A DNA stretch of 42,082 nt from Acidovorax sp. FJL06 (GTDB taxonomy: Bacteria > Pseudomonadota > Gammaproteobacteria > Burkholderiales > Burkholderiaceae_C). Positions 33,353 through 40,925 of this stretch are shown in pieces. The translations under genes were made by a program, and so were the position numbers. Position 1 is the first letter of the stretch, and each line of letters begins with the position of its first letter. The stretch is from NCBI RefSeq assembly GCF_003852545.1, contig NZ_QAJR01000008.1, positions 1 through 42,082 of the forward strand. The letters are read 5' to 3'. The notes below the pieces were generated by a model. It saw only the letters and a list, made by a program, of their open reading frames with translations. It did no database searches and was not told the origin of the DNA.

Positions 33353-34013
33353 AGCGCGGGTAGCTGTTGCCCTGGCTGTCGTAGCAGCGGAACACATTGC
33401 ACTGCGTGAACTTCTTCGGCTCCGGCACCGGAGCGGGCGGGGGGACGACGGGGCGGACCGGGTGGCGGGGCGGCACCACTACCACCACCGGCGGTGTGGT
33501 GGTGTTGACCGTGGTGGGGCGGGCTGCACGGGCTTTCTCCACCTCTGCATAGCCCTCGGGGCCCAGGCAGTCCAGGTCCACCTGCCGCTGGGCGGCCTCC
33601 ATGCGCTGGCTTTGTTCGTAGCTGCCTGCGTTGCCACTGCCCAGCACCATATCTAGGTTGCGGCGCGAGCGCGCGCATTCGGGGGACCGGGCGTAGTCCG
33701 GGGATTTGGCGGGCGCTGCGCGGTCCCGTTGCGCATTGCGCAGGGCTTCCGTTTCCGCAGCCTTGTTCTCGGCCTCCAGGCGCTTTTGCTTGAGTGCCAG
33801 CGCTTCGGCGGCCTGTTCGCGTTCGTGCTGGATCTCTTCGGGGGTCTTGCGGGCCTCCACTTCGCGCGCCGTGGCCCCGCCTGCACATTTGCCGTCGGTG
33901 TAGGTGACCTTGCCCGTGGCGGCGTCGGTGCAGCGCACCACCTGCGCCTGGGCGCCTGCGCCGACCCAGGCCACGCACAGGCATGCAAGGAGGAGAGGGT
34001 GGAGTCGGGCCAT
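33351..34013 (-). CDS. DUF4124-domain periplasmic protein
   Basis: A 220-residue exported protein. The signal peptide MARLHPLLLACLCVAWVGAGAQA is followed by the DUF4124-like QVVRCTDAATGKVTYTDGKCAGGA. Next comes a charged coiled coil (about 50-95, rich in Glu, Ala and Arg), then a Pro/Val-rich linker (PPVVVVVPPRHPVRPVVPPP), and a C-terminal TQCNVFRCYDSQGNSYPR with two Cys that may form a disulfide. The function is unknown. ATG at 34013 is preferred to a start five codons upstream. It follows a lipoprotein gene on the same strand by 21 bases. Confidence 0.78.
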   Translation of the reverse strand: MARLHPLLLACLCVAWVGAGAQAQVVRCTDAATGKVTYTDGKCAGGATAREVEARKTPEEIQHEREQAAEALALKQKRLEAENKAAETEALRNAQRDRAAPAKSPDYARSPECARSRRNLDMVLGSGNAGSYEQSQRMEAAQRQVDLDCLGPEGYAEVEKARAARPTTVNTTTPPVVVVVPPRHPVRPVVPPPAPVPEPKKFTQCNVFRCYDSQGNSYPR

Positions 34014-34034
34014 GGTGGGTTCGTTCACGCCTTC

Positions 34035-34583
34035 TTAGGGCTTGTCCTGGCTGTTCGACTGCTGGCGCGAGCGCCAGTCCTGCGGGTGGGGCGTGTAGCT
34101 GTCGGGCGCCAGGCGCCCGGGGGGATTGTCGCGGTTGCGCCGGTCTTCTGCGGCGCGGCGGTCGCGCTCGGCTTGTTCGCGGCGGGCCTGGTCGCGTTCG
34201 CGTGCACGGCGGTCGGCTTCGCGGGCCTGTTGGTCGCGCTGCTCCCGCTCGCGGGCCGCACGGTCCCGCTCGGCACGGTCGCGGTCCCGGTCCCGCTCGC
34301 GCCAGTCATTGCGGTCACGGCCATTGTCCCAGCGGTCATCATGCCGGTCGCGCCCGCCGTAGTAGGCAGGGGGCGGTGGTGGGGCGGAATAGATCACCCC
34401 CGGCGCACGGTACACGGGCGGGGCCTGGTACACCGGCGGCGGAGCGTTGTAGATGTACCCCGGCTGTTCGTACACCTGGTAGCGCGGCGGGTCGTAGTAC
34501 GGGTCGCCCGGCACGGTGGCGCACCCCGTCACAAGGGCCCCCAGGGCCGAGGCAGAAATGATGCGGGCGAGTGTGTAGGTCAT
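34035..34583 (-). CDS. putative lipoprotein with an Arg/Asp-rich tail
   Basis: A 182-residue lipoprotein. The signal peptide ends in the lipobox LVTGC (about 17-21). The mature part begins with a Tyr/Pro-rich segment (YYDPPRYQVYEQPGYIYNAPPP) and continues into a long Arg/Asp/Glu-rich low-complexity region with repeated RDRDRAERDRAAR-type units (about 80-150). No enzymatic motif is visible. It may be an envelope-associated spacer or structural lipoprotein. It is the first gene of the pair with the DUF4124 protein. Confidence 0.75.
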   Translation of the reverse strand: MTYTLARIISASALGALVTGCATVPGDPYYDPPRYQVYEQPGYIYNAPPPVYQAPPVYRAPGVIYSAPPPPPAYYGGRDRHDDRWDNGRDRNDWRERDRDRDRAERDRAAREREQRDQQAREADRRARERDQARREQAERDRRAAEDRRNRDNPPGRLAPDSYTPHPQDWRSRQQSNSQDKP

Positions 34584-34796
34584 GGTGTTCAGACTCTGGC
34601 CGGCGGGGCGTGTTCCGCGCGGTTCCGTAAAACCCATGAAAAACACCCCGGTGGGATGTTACAAATTTCAGGGGCTGGCATGGGCTGTGCCAAGCACTTT
34701 AGCGTTTGGCCGCACCATTTGGTTGACCCCAGGGCCAGGCGCCTGACGAGCGGTAGCGCCGTCCACCTGTGGGCCGGCGGGTGCGCGGCCCCTGAG

Positions 34797-34852
34797 AACT
34801 TCAAAATCCATAGCTGCCAGCGCTTGCCGCATCTGCGCTGGAGGCACAAAAC
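34797..34852. repeat. 56-bp dispersed repeat, copy 5, in a 326-bp intergenic gap
   Basis: AACTTCAAAATCCATAGCTG...CCAGCGCTTG...TGCGCTGGAGGC and an A-rich end match the repeat family. The surrounding gap (34584-34909) lies between cheV and the lipoprotein gene, and otherwise holds no gene I can support. The lipoprotein promoter presumably lies in its left half. Confidence 0.65.
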
Positions 34853-34909
34853 ACCAAAACCTGCGCCGGCCCGCCATGCCCTCCACCGGTGGCGGGGCCC
34901 TGTGGCGGC

Positions 34910-35869
34910 TTACTTGGGCAAGACGCGGCGGATGGTTTCTGCCAGGTCTTCGGCCACGAACTTGGCCACATAGCCGTCTGCGCCTACGCTGCGCACATGG
35001 TCTTCGTTGGCCGAGCCCGACAGGGACGAGTGGATGACCACCGGCAGGCCGTGAAAGCGGGCGTCCTGCTTGATGTTGCGGGTCAGCGTGAAACCGTCCA
35101 TTTCCGGCATTTCCAGGTCGGTGAGCACCATGGCAATGCGGTCCAGCACGGTCTTGCCCTCGGCTTCGGCGCTTTTGGCAATGGCGTTGAGGCGGTCCCA
35201 GGCCTCCTTGCCCGACTTGACCATCTCGTAGGGGGCGTTGAGCACCTTGAGTTCCTGCTCGATGAGCGAGCGGGCCACGAACGAATCGTCTGCCGCAAGG
35301 ATCATGGTGCCGGGCTTGAGCTTGAGCTTGGCGCCCACCTTTTCCTCGGTCACTTCGTGGCCATCCGATGGCGACACCATCTGCAGGATGGCCTCCACGT
35401 CCAGCACCTGGGCCAGGCGCGATTCGTCGGTGTTGCCGTCCAGGCGGGCAATGCTGGTGACCAGCTTGCCGGCGGCGCCGCTGGTTTCGGCCGAAAGCAC
35501 CTGCTTCCAGTCCAGCCGCACGATGTCTTCCACCGATTCGACCGCAAACGCCTGGGTGGTGCGTGCGTACTCGGTCACCAGCATGATGTTCAGGCCCGTC
35601 TGGGGCTTGCAGCCCACGATGGCGGGCAGGTCCAGCACCGGGATCACCTGGCCGCGCAGGTTGACCACGCCCAGCGAGTATTGCGTTGTGCCCGCAATGG
35701 GCGTGATGCTGGGCATGGCCACGATCTCGCGGATCTTGAAGACGTTGATGCCAAAAAGCTCGGACTTGCCCAGGGCGTTGTCCACGCCCAGGCGGAACAG
35801 CAGCAGCTCGAACTTGTTGGTGCTGGTGAGGTTGGTCCGCTCGTCGATGTCCTGCTGGATGGCTTTCAT
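34910..35869 (-). CDS. cheV: chemotaxis coupling protein CheV
   Basis: A 319-residue protein. The N-terminal CheW domain (about 15-165) has FELLLFRLGV, GINVFKIREI and LGVVNLRGQVIPVLDLP. The C-terminal receiver (about 185-315) starts ILAADDS with acidic residues, phospho-Asp in VLTDLEMPEMDG (about 251-262) and Lys near GYVAKFVAEDL. CheV links receptors to CheA and may tune adaptation through phosphorylation. It is monocistronic; two chemoreceptor genes are in the same window but far away. Confidence 0.94.
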   Translation of the reverse strand: MKAIQQDIDERTNLTSTNKFELLLFRLGVDNALGKSELFGINVFKIREIVAMPSITPIAGTTQYSLGVVNLRGQVIPVLDLPAIVGCKPQTGLNIMLVTEYARTTQAFAVESVEDIVRLDWKQVLSAETSGAAGKLVTSIARLDGNTDESRLAQVLDVEAILQMVSPSDGHEVTEEKVGAKLKLKPGTMILAADDSFVARSLIEQELKVLNAPYEMVKSGKEAWDRLNAIAKSAEAEGKTVLDRIAMVLTDLEMPEMDGFTLTRNIKQDARFHGLPVVIHSSLSGSANEDHVRSVGADGYVAKFVAEDLAETIRRVLPK

Positions 35870-36023
35870 GATGGGTCCTTCGCGCAGAAATAGGAAGATA
35901 CGCGCTATTACAAATTCTAGGACCCAAACGGCGCGCGCAGTACGCTAAATCTTCAGGCAATACCCGAATAGTGCGCTGCAGCATGCCGCCGTCGCCGCGC
36001 CGACACAGTCCGCCTGAAATCTG

Positions 36024-36329
36024 TTACGCCGCCGGGGGCAGCACCACCGGCGCGAAGTGCACTACGGTGGGGAAGGGGTCGTAGAAATGGTGCAGCAGCC
36101 GCTTCCACTCCTGGTACGGGGCCGATTGGCGGAATCCCACCTCGTGATCGGCCAGGGTGGCCCAGCGCACCAGCAACACATAGTCCTGAGGGCGCTCCAC
36201 GCAATGCCCGAGTTCGTGCGAGAGATAGCCGGGCATGGAGGCAATGATGCGCTGCGCCTGGGCAAAAGCCTGTTCAAACGCGCTGTTCTGGCCAGGGCGG
36301 ACGGTGAGGTGGGCAATTTCCAGAATCAT
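36024..36329 (-). CDS. antibiotic biosynthesis monooxygenase (ABM) domain protein
   Basis: A 101-residue dimeric alpha/beta barrel protein of the ABM superfamily. It shows EIAHLTVRPGQNSAFEQAFAQAQ, SMPGYLSHELGHC and the YVLLVRWATLADHEVGFRQSAPYQEW pattern. The family includes cofactor-free monooxygenases and heme-degrading enzymes, but small members like this are often of unknown role. It lies 33 bases downstream of a LysR gene on the same strand. Confidence 0.85.
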   Translation of the reverse strand: MILEIAHLTVRPGQNSAFEQAFAQAQRIIASMPGYLSHELGHCVERPQDYVLLVRWATLADHEVGFRQSAPYQEWKRLLHHFYDPFPTVVHFAPVVLPPAA

Positions 36330-36362
36330 GGGGGTTGCAACAGGGGTGGATGGGGCAGGGTA

Positions 36363-37241
36363 TCAGACCACATTGCTGCGCTGCATGGGCTCGGGCTGGG
36401 CTGCGGTGGCCTTCATGCCGTCCGCCAGGCGGTGCAGCAGCCCGAGCAGGGGCGCATCCGACGCGTCGCAGGCCAGGCCAATGTGGCGCGAAAAGGCCAG
36501 GGGCCCATCCAGCGGGCGGGTGAGCGCGCGGCGCGCCTGGGCTGCATGCGACTGCGGCACCACGGCCAGGCCCATGCCCGCGTCCACCATGTGCAGCAGC
36601 AGCTCCTCGCGCGCGGCGCTGGCCTGCACCTGCAGCGCAATCCCCCGCTCGGCCAGCAGGCGGATGAAGGACTGGTGCAGCGGGCAGTAGGGCCATTCGA
36701 TGAGGGGCAGGCCTTCGATGTCTGCCAGGCCGAAACGCTTCTTGAAGCGCAGCGGGTGCTGCTCGGGCACCAGCATCACATAGGGCTCGTGCCACAGCGG
36801 CGCAAAGGTGTCGCCCGCCGGCTTGCAGTGCTCGGCCACCATGCGCAGCCGCGCCTCTTGCCCGCTGGCGGTGAGCCGCACCAGGGTGTGGGGCAGCTCC
36901 TGCGCGATGTGCGCGAACAGGGGCGTGGCCTGCTGCACCATCAGGTCATCCTGCAGGAAGATGCCCAGCGTTTCGCGTGGAGCGTCACGAAAGTCGCGCA
37001 CCATCGCGCTGGACTGGGCCAGCAGGCTGCAGGCACGGGGGTACAGCCGGTGCGCGGCGGGCGTGGGGGCCAGGCCCTGGCGGCTGCGCTCGAACAGGGG
37101 AGTGTCGAGCGCATCCTCCAGCCCCTTGATGGCCATGCTGATCGAGGGCTGCGCCACGAAGCAGCGGCGCGAGGCGGCCGTGACCGAGCGCTCTTCATAC
37201 GCCGCCACGAAGTAGCCCAGGGCGCGCAGGTCAAACAGCAT
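36363..37241 (-). CDS. LysR-family transcriptional regulator
   Basis: A 292-residue regulator. The N-terminal winged HTH is LRALGYFVAAYEERSVTAASRRCFVAQPSISMAIKGLEDALDTPLFERSRQGLAPT. The effector domain (about 90-280) has the two-lobed periplasmic-binding-like fold. It sits between the SnoaL-like gene (29 bases upstream) and the ABM gene (33 bases downstream), all in the same direction, and may control that unit. The effector is unknown. Confidence 0.92.
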   Translation of the reverse strand: MLFDLRALGYFVAAYEERSVTAASRRCFVAQPSISMAIKGLEDALDTPLFERSRQGLAPTPAAHRLYPRACSLLAQSSAMVRDFRDAPRETLGIFLQDDLMVQQATPLFAHIAQELPHTLVRLTASGQEARLRMVAEHCKPAGDTFAPLWHEPYVMLVPEQHPLRFKKRFGLADIEGLPLIEWPYCPLHQSFIRLLAERGIALQVQASAAREELLLHMVDAGMGLAVVPQSHAAQARRALTRPLDGPLAFSRHIGLACDASDAPLLGLLHRLADGMKATAAQPEPMQRSNVV

Positions 37242-37270
37242 GGCGGCGGAGCCTTTCTTGGATCAGGTTG

Positions 37271-37675
37271 TCAGACCGGGGTGATGGTGGTGACGGTTTC
37301 GCGGAAATAGTCCACCTGGCCGTTCTGCGAATGGCTGGTGATCCAGGTCACGGATTCCACCTCGCGCTGTTGTACCGCATAGAAGAAGCGCTGGTGGAAC
37401 TGGGTGAGTATCCAGTCGTTGCCCAGCGGCTGGCTGTGGGTGTGCAGGATCTTCGTGCCGCGCGGAAACACCTCGGCGCCCAGGCGCTGCACCACGGCCA
37501 TGAGATCGGCCTTGTTGTGCGCGATTTGCCAGCCGGTGTCGGCATCGTCGCGGTAGTGGTCGATGCGGAAGTCCACATCGTCGGAAACGGTGGCCAGCAG
37601 CGTGGGCACGTCTTGCTGCTCGAAGGCGGCAAGCACGCGGTCGATGGGGAAGGCAAGCGGCGGGAGGGTCGTCAT
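37271..37675 (-). CDS. SnoaL-like / NTF2-fold protein
   Basis: A 134-residue protein with an NTF2-like cone fold pattern: FPIDRVLAAFEQQDVPTLLATVSDDVDFRIDHYRDD at the N-terminus, and a beta-rich second half (ILTQFHQRFFYAVQQREVESVTWITSHSQNGQVDYFRETV). Such proteins may be small enzymes (isomerase, cyclase) or ligand-binding; the conserved Asp/His residues are present but no function can be named. ATG at 37675 is supported by the family length. It is the first gene of the SnoaL-LysR-ABM unit. Confidence 0.75.
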   Translation of the reverse strand: MTTLPPLAFPIDRVLAAFEQQDVPTLLATVSDDVDFRIDHYRDDADTGWQIAHNKADLMAVVQRLGAEVFPRGTKILHTHSQPLGNDWILTQFHQRFFYAVQQREVESVTWITSHSQNGQVDYFRETVTTITPV

Positions 37676-37809
37676 CTCGGGTCTCCGGTGGGGGGTAGGA
37701 ACAATCAATCCGTCAAACCCTGGCCAGGGAGCCGCGACTGTAGGCACAGCCTGCCTGCGGCACAACGATGGAATTTGTGGGCCGCGGCGATAAAAAACCG
37801 ATGGATGCG

Positions 37810-37976
37810 TTAAGGCAACGCTGAATAAGTCCTCGCGTGTCGCGCATCCCTGTTTTGGGCGGTCTGCGGCGTTGCAAATGCTCGCAATAGCTACGGCTAT
37901 TGCTGCGCTTTGCGCCTTGCCGCCCATCCCAAACCAGGGCGCGCGCCATCGCGGGACTTATTCAGCGTTGCCTTAA
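37810..37976. mobile_element. MITE-like palindromic element 1 (IS5-type ends)
   Basis: A 167-bp element. Perfect 23-bp inverted ends begin TTAAGGCAACGCTGAATAAG at 37810 and are mirrored at 37954-37976. The interior is also nearly palindromic around the centre GCAATAGC-TAC-GGCTATTGC. The terminal TTAA on both sides fits the YTAR target duplication of IS5-type elements, leaving ends GGCAACGCTGAATAAG. There is no coding capacity. The interior is related to the element at 40609-40778. It reaches the stop codon of the LysR gene at 37973. Confidence 0.75.
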
Positions 37977-38875
37977 TCCGTGACGCCCGGCACCTGGCGC
38001 AGATAGGCCTGCAGCGCGGCGATCGCTTGGCGCACCTTGGCCGGCTGCGCATCGCGCTGGGGCGTCACGGCCCAGATGTCCAGCGCGCCGAACGACCAGT
38101 CGGGCAGCAACCGCACCAGCCGGCCGGCCTGCAGCGCATCGTGCGAATCCATGCTGCCCACCAGTGCCAGGCCCAGCCCGGCCTCGCACATCTGCTGGAT
38201 GGACAGCTGGTTGTTGCTGGCGATGCGCGGCTCCACACGCAGCGCGCGGGGTTCTCCGTCGGGGCTGCGCAGGTCGACCACCAGGCCGCCGCTTTCGCGC
38301 GCAAAACCCAGCCAGCTGTAGCCCAGCAGCGCATCGGGGTGCTGCGGCATGCCGTGGGCCGCCACCCAGGCCGGCGATGCGCACAGCCACCACTGCAAGC
38401 CGCCCAGGCGCCGCGCGGCCCAGCTGGAGTCCTGCAGCCGGCCATAGCGCACCGCCAGGTCGATGCGGGCATTGATGAGGTCGATGGGTGCGTCGTCCAC
38501 CAGCAGGCGCAGGCGCAGCGCCGGGTGCGCGGCCAGCAGTTGCCCCAGGGCCGGGGCGATGTAGCGCGCAAAACCCACCGTGGCCGACAGGCGCAGCTCG
38601 CCGCTGGGCGCATCGCGCGAGGCGGCAAGCTCGGCCCGCGCCTGCTCGGCGGCGGCCCACATCGCCGCACAGCGCACGTGGTAGCGCTGGCCGGCTTCGG
38701 TGAGCGCCAGCTTGCGCGTGGAGCGGTGCAGCAGCGTCACGCCGCCATCGCTTTCGAGCTTGCGCACCTGCTGGCTCACGGCCGAGGTGCTCATGCCCAG
38801 GGCGCGGGCCGCCCCGCTCATCGAGCCGTGCTGCACCACGGCGGCAAACACGGCCATGCGTTTGAGGTCATCCAT
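37973..38875 (-). CDS. LysR-family transcriptional regulator
   Basis: A 300-residue regulator. The HTH is MAVFAAVVQHGSMSGAARALGMSTSAVSQQVRKLESDGGVTLLHRSTRKLALTEAG. The effector domain resembles the CrgA/AaeR-like subgroup (GELRLSATVGFARYIAPAL, DLAVRYGRLQDSSWAARRLG). Its TAA stop lies in the TTAA end of the MITE-like element (37810-37976), so the last residues were set by that insertion; the length is nevertheless normal. It is divergent from the NAD(P)H-binding reductase gene, its likely target, with a 119-base shared promoter region. Confidence 0.93.
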   Translation of the reverse strand: MDDLKRMAVFAAVVQHGSMSGAARALGMSTSAVSQQVRKLESDGGVTLLHRSTRKLALTEAGQRYHVRCAAMWAAAEQARAELAASRDAPSGELRLSATVGFARYIAPALGQLLAAHPALRLRLLVDDAPIDLINARIDLAVRYGRLQDSSWAARRLGGLQWWLCASPAWVAAHGMPQHPDALLGYSWLGFARESGGLVVDLRSPDGEPRALRVEPRIASNNQLSIQQMCEAGLGLALVGSMDSHDALQAGRLVRLLPDWSFGALDIWAVTPQRDAQPAKVRQAIAALQAYLRQVPGVTD

Positions 38876-38994
38876 GGGGATTGGGGTGGATTGTGAAGTA
38901 TGGCTTCAAAGAGAAGGTGTTTTAAGCCCTCTACCGCCTGCTTTGACAAGCCCGTATTCTCACTCCATCGCAACTTTGATCCCCAGGAGACCCC

Positions 38995-39636
38995 ATGAAC
39001 ATCGCCCTGATCGGTGCCACCGGCTTTGTCGGCTCGGCCGTGCTGAATGAACTGCTGCAACGCGGCCACCGGGTGACGGTGTTGGCCCGCAACCCAGGCA
39101 AGCTGGCGGCCCGTGAAGGCCTGACGGTGGTTGCCGCCGACGCGCAAGACGCCGCCCAGGTCGCCAAGGCGGTGGCAGGCCATGATGCGGTGGTGAGCGC
39201 CTACAACCCCGGCTGGACGGTGCCGGACATCCACGACCAGTTCCTCCAGGGCACCCGCGCGATCATCGACGGCACCAAGCAGGCCGGCGTGCGCCGCCTG
39301 CTGGTGGTGGGCGGCGCGGGCAGCCTGTTTGTGGCGCCCGGCCTGCAGCTGGTGGACACGCCCCAGTTCCCCGCCGAATGGAAGCAGGGCGCCCTGGCCG
39401 CCCGCGAAGCCCTGAACTGGATCCGCACTGAAAACACGCTGGACTGGACCTTCCTGTCCCCCCCCATCCTGCTGCAACCCGGCGAGCGCACCGGCCAATA
39501 CCGCCTGGGCGACGAGGCCCCGCTGATGAACGGCGACCAGCCCGGCAGCATCAGCGTGGCCGACCTGGCCGTGGCGATGGCCGATGAGCTGGAAGCGCCG
39601 CGCCACGTGCAGAAGCGGTTTACGGTGGCGAACTGA
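38995..39636 (+). CDS. NAD(P)-binding, NmrA/SDR-like reductase
   Basis: A 213-residue Rossmann protein. The N-terminal GATGFVGSAV dinucleotide motif is followed by VTVLARNPGKL, then VRRLLVVGGAGSLFVAPG, DWTFLSPPILLQPGERTGQYRLG and SVADLAVAMADELE. This is the group annotated NAD(P)H-binding protein or atypical SDR, related to YwnB and flavin-reductase-like proteins; activity is unknown. A good AGGAGA site precedes the ATG. It is divergent from the LysR gene ending at 37973. Confidence 0.9.
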   Translation: MNIALIGATGFVGSAVLNELLQRGHRVTVLARNPGKLAAREGLTVVAADAQDAAQVAKAVAGHDAVVSAYNPGWTVPDIHDQFLQGTRAIIDGTKQAGVRRLLVVGGAGSLFVAPGLQLVDTPQFPAEWKQGALAAREALNWIRTENTLDWTFLSPPILLQPGERTGQYRLGDEAPLMNGDQPGSISVADLAVAMADELEAPRHVQKRFTVAN

Positions 39637-39703
39637 GGGGGTAATGCAGGGCGCGGCGGTCTGGGCGTATGCTCTGCGCCTTTTTTCCGTTTCGCCCGCA
39701 CCC

Positions 39704-40201
39704 ATGACCGACGCCCTTGCCAACACCTTCGACGCACCCGAAACCCTCCAGGAGCCGCGCCGGTGGAGCGATGGCCACTGGACGGCGCAGGTCATCAAGA
39801 ACGAGGACGACGACGGCTGGGCGGTGTCCATGACGCTGCGGGGCGAGGCCGAGCCCGCGCTGGTGGGGCCGTGGACGATGGGGCGGGACAAGAAAAACCC
39901 CAAGCCGCTGGATGTCTCGGCCTTCCACACCCTGGTCAAGACGGCCAGTGAGGTGCTGCGCCGCCATGAGCAGCAGCTGCATGCACAGCTCAACAAGAAC
40001 GTGCGCATCACCACGGCCGAGGGCCAGCGCCTGCGCGTGGCCCTGGCCATCGTGCCCGACGAAGAGGGCGCTACGGCCACGCTGAGCGCCCAGGACGAGC
40101 TGGGCGAAGAACTGGCGCGCGTGTCCGTGCCGCCCACCTTCAAGCTCACGCCCGCCAGCGCAGCGGCCTGGGCCGAGGGCGGGTTTCAGCGCGTGCGCTG
40201 A
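39704..40201 (+). CDS. conserved hypothetical protein
   Basis: A 165-residue soluble protein, acidic, with no signal or membrane segment. A repeated-strand pattern (WTAQVIKNEDDDGWAVSMTLRGEAEPALVGPWTMGRDKKNPKPLD), a helix (AFHTLVKTASEVLRRHEQQLHAQLNK) and a strand-rich end are visible. I recognise it only as a common conserved protein of Comamonadaceae and give no function. ATG at 39704 is chosen because upstream codons overlap the preceding gene. Confidence 0.75.
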   Translation: MTDALANTFDAPETLQEPRRWSDGHWTAQVIKNEDDDGWAVSMTLRGEAEPALVGPWTMGRDKKNPKPLDVSAFHTLVKTASEVLRRHEQQLHAQLNKNVRITTAEGQRLRVALAIVPDEEGATATLSAQDELGEELARVSVPPTFKLTPASAAAWAEGGFQRVR

Positions 40202-40222
40202 GCGGCATTGCGCAACGCACCA

Positions 40223-40285
40223 CCGTTCACGCCGAGATTGTCGAAGCGCCGCGCAAGGCTTCGACAAGAACCTCAGCCCGCACGG
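40223..40285. repeat. REP-like extragenic palindrome
   Basis: A perfect 10-bp stem TTGTCGAAGC (40238-40247) / GCTTCGACAA (40258-40267) lies inside a longer imperfect palindrome beginning CCGTTCACGCCGAG and ending CTCAGCCCGCACGG. It resembles the widespread betaproteobacterial repeat with GCTTCGACAAGCTCAG. It lies just after the gene ending at 40201 and could also stop its transcript. Confidence 0.6.
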
Positions 40286-40404
40286 GAGGCGGCGATGGGG
40301 TGGGTGGCGCCGTGACGAACACCGAAGCAAAGCGCGCAGCAGGGGCACCCCGCCCAATCGCCTTGGCGACCCTGCTGGCATCACCAACCTCCTAAAATGT
40401 CCCC

Positions 40405-40433
40405 GTCGGCCCCGGATGACCTTCGGGGCCGAC
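40405..40433 (+). terminator. perfect hairpin abutting the FMN riboswitch
   Basis: A perfect 10-bp stem GTCGGCCCCG (40405-40414) / CGGGGCCGAC (40424-40433) ends directly before the aptamer P1. It could insulate the riboswitch from upstream transcription or be part of its leader. No T-run follows. Confidence 0.45.
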
Positions 40434-40434
40434 A

Positions 40435-40604
40435 GCGTTCTCAGGGCGGGGCGTAATTCCCCACCGGCGGTATTTGCGGGCTGAAAGGCCAGCAAGAGCC
40501 CGCGAGCGCCTGCAGGGCCGTTCCTCGGAACCACCACCCCGCAGGGTCAGCAGATCTGGTGCGATGCCAGAGCCGACGGTCACAGTCCGGATGAAAGAGA
40601 TCGC
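40435..40604 (+). promoter_or_regulatory. FMN riboswitch (RFN element) upstream of ribH
   Basis: The conserved RFN blocks appear in order: AGGGCGGGGCGTAATTCCCC, ACCGGCGGTA, GCCCGCGAGCG, GGTCAGCAGATCTGGTG, GCCAGAGCCGACGGTCACAG and GGATGAAAGAGA. P1 pairs GCGTTCTC (40435-40442) with GAGATCGC (40597-40604). It should lower ribH expression when FMN is plentiful. The expression platform that normally follows is interrupted by a MITE-like element from 40609. Confidence 0.96.
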
Positions 40605-40608
40605 GAAA

Positions 40609-40778
40609 CTAGGGATGTCCTGCATAACCCTCGCGAGTCGGTGGTAGTGCAGATCGGGATGGGCCGCAAGGCGACTTTTTGCAGCCAGTAGCGCGGCTAT
40701 TGGCAAGAAAAGCAACGCAGCGGACCGCCCGAGACCGCGCTATCACGGACCGCAGAGAGTTATGCAGGACATCCCTAG
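40609..40778. mobile_element. MITE-like palindromic element 2 (in the ribH leader)
   Basis: A 170-bp element whose perfect 20-bp inverted ends read CTAGGGATGTCCTGCATAAC at 40609-40628 and the reverse complement at 40759-40778. The outer CTAG on both sides fits a YTAR target duplication of IS5-type elements. The interior, read on the minus strand, resembles that of the element at 37810 (GGGCGGTC..GCGTTGC...CAATAGC...GCCTTGC..CCCATCCC). No ORF of note is present. It lies 4 bases after the FMN aptamer and 147 before ribH. Confidence 0.78.
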
Positions 40779-40925
40779 AGCACCCGCCATAGGGTGGCTG
40801 GACCTTGGGTGCCTGCGTGCTTGCTCTCTTGCTTGCTTGCTCGCATGCCCGGGGTCTGCGCCGCTTTGTGCGGGCGCCGTGTTCGCGCGCGCCCTGATTC
40901 TGGCCATACCTGTCTTGAGGAACCC

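Noticed and set aside
34126-34362. Ser/Arg-rich frame on the plus strand opposite the lipoprotein gene
   Set aside because: It is the complement of the Arg/Asp repeat region of the lipoprotein and shows no start signal or family match.
40801-40850. CTTG-rich tract before ribH as a phase-variable tandem repeat
   Set aside because: Units are interrupted (CTTGCTCTCTTGCTTGCTTGCTCG) and irregular, so they are low-complexity sequence rather than a clean tract.
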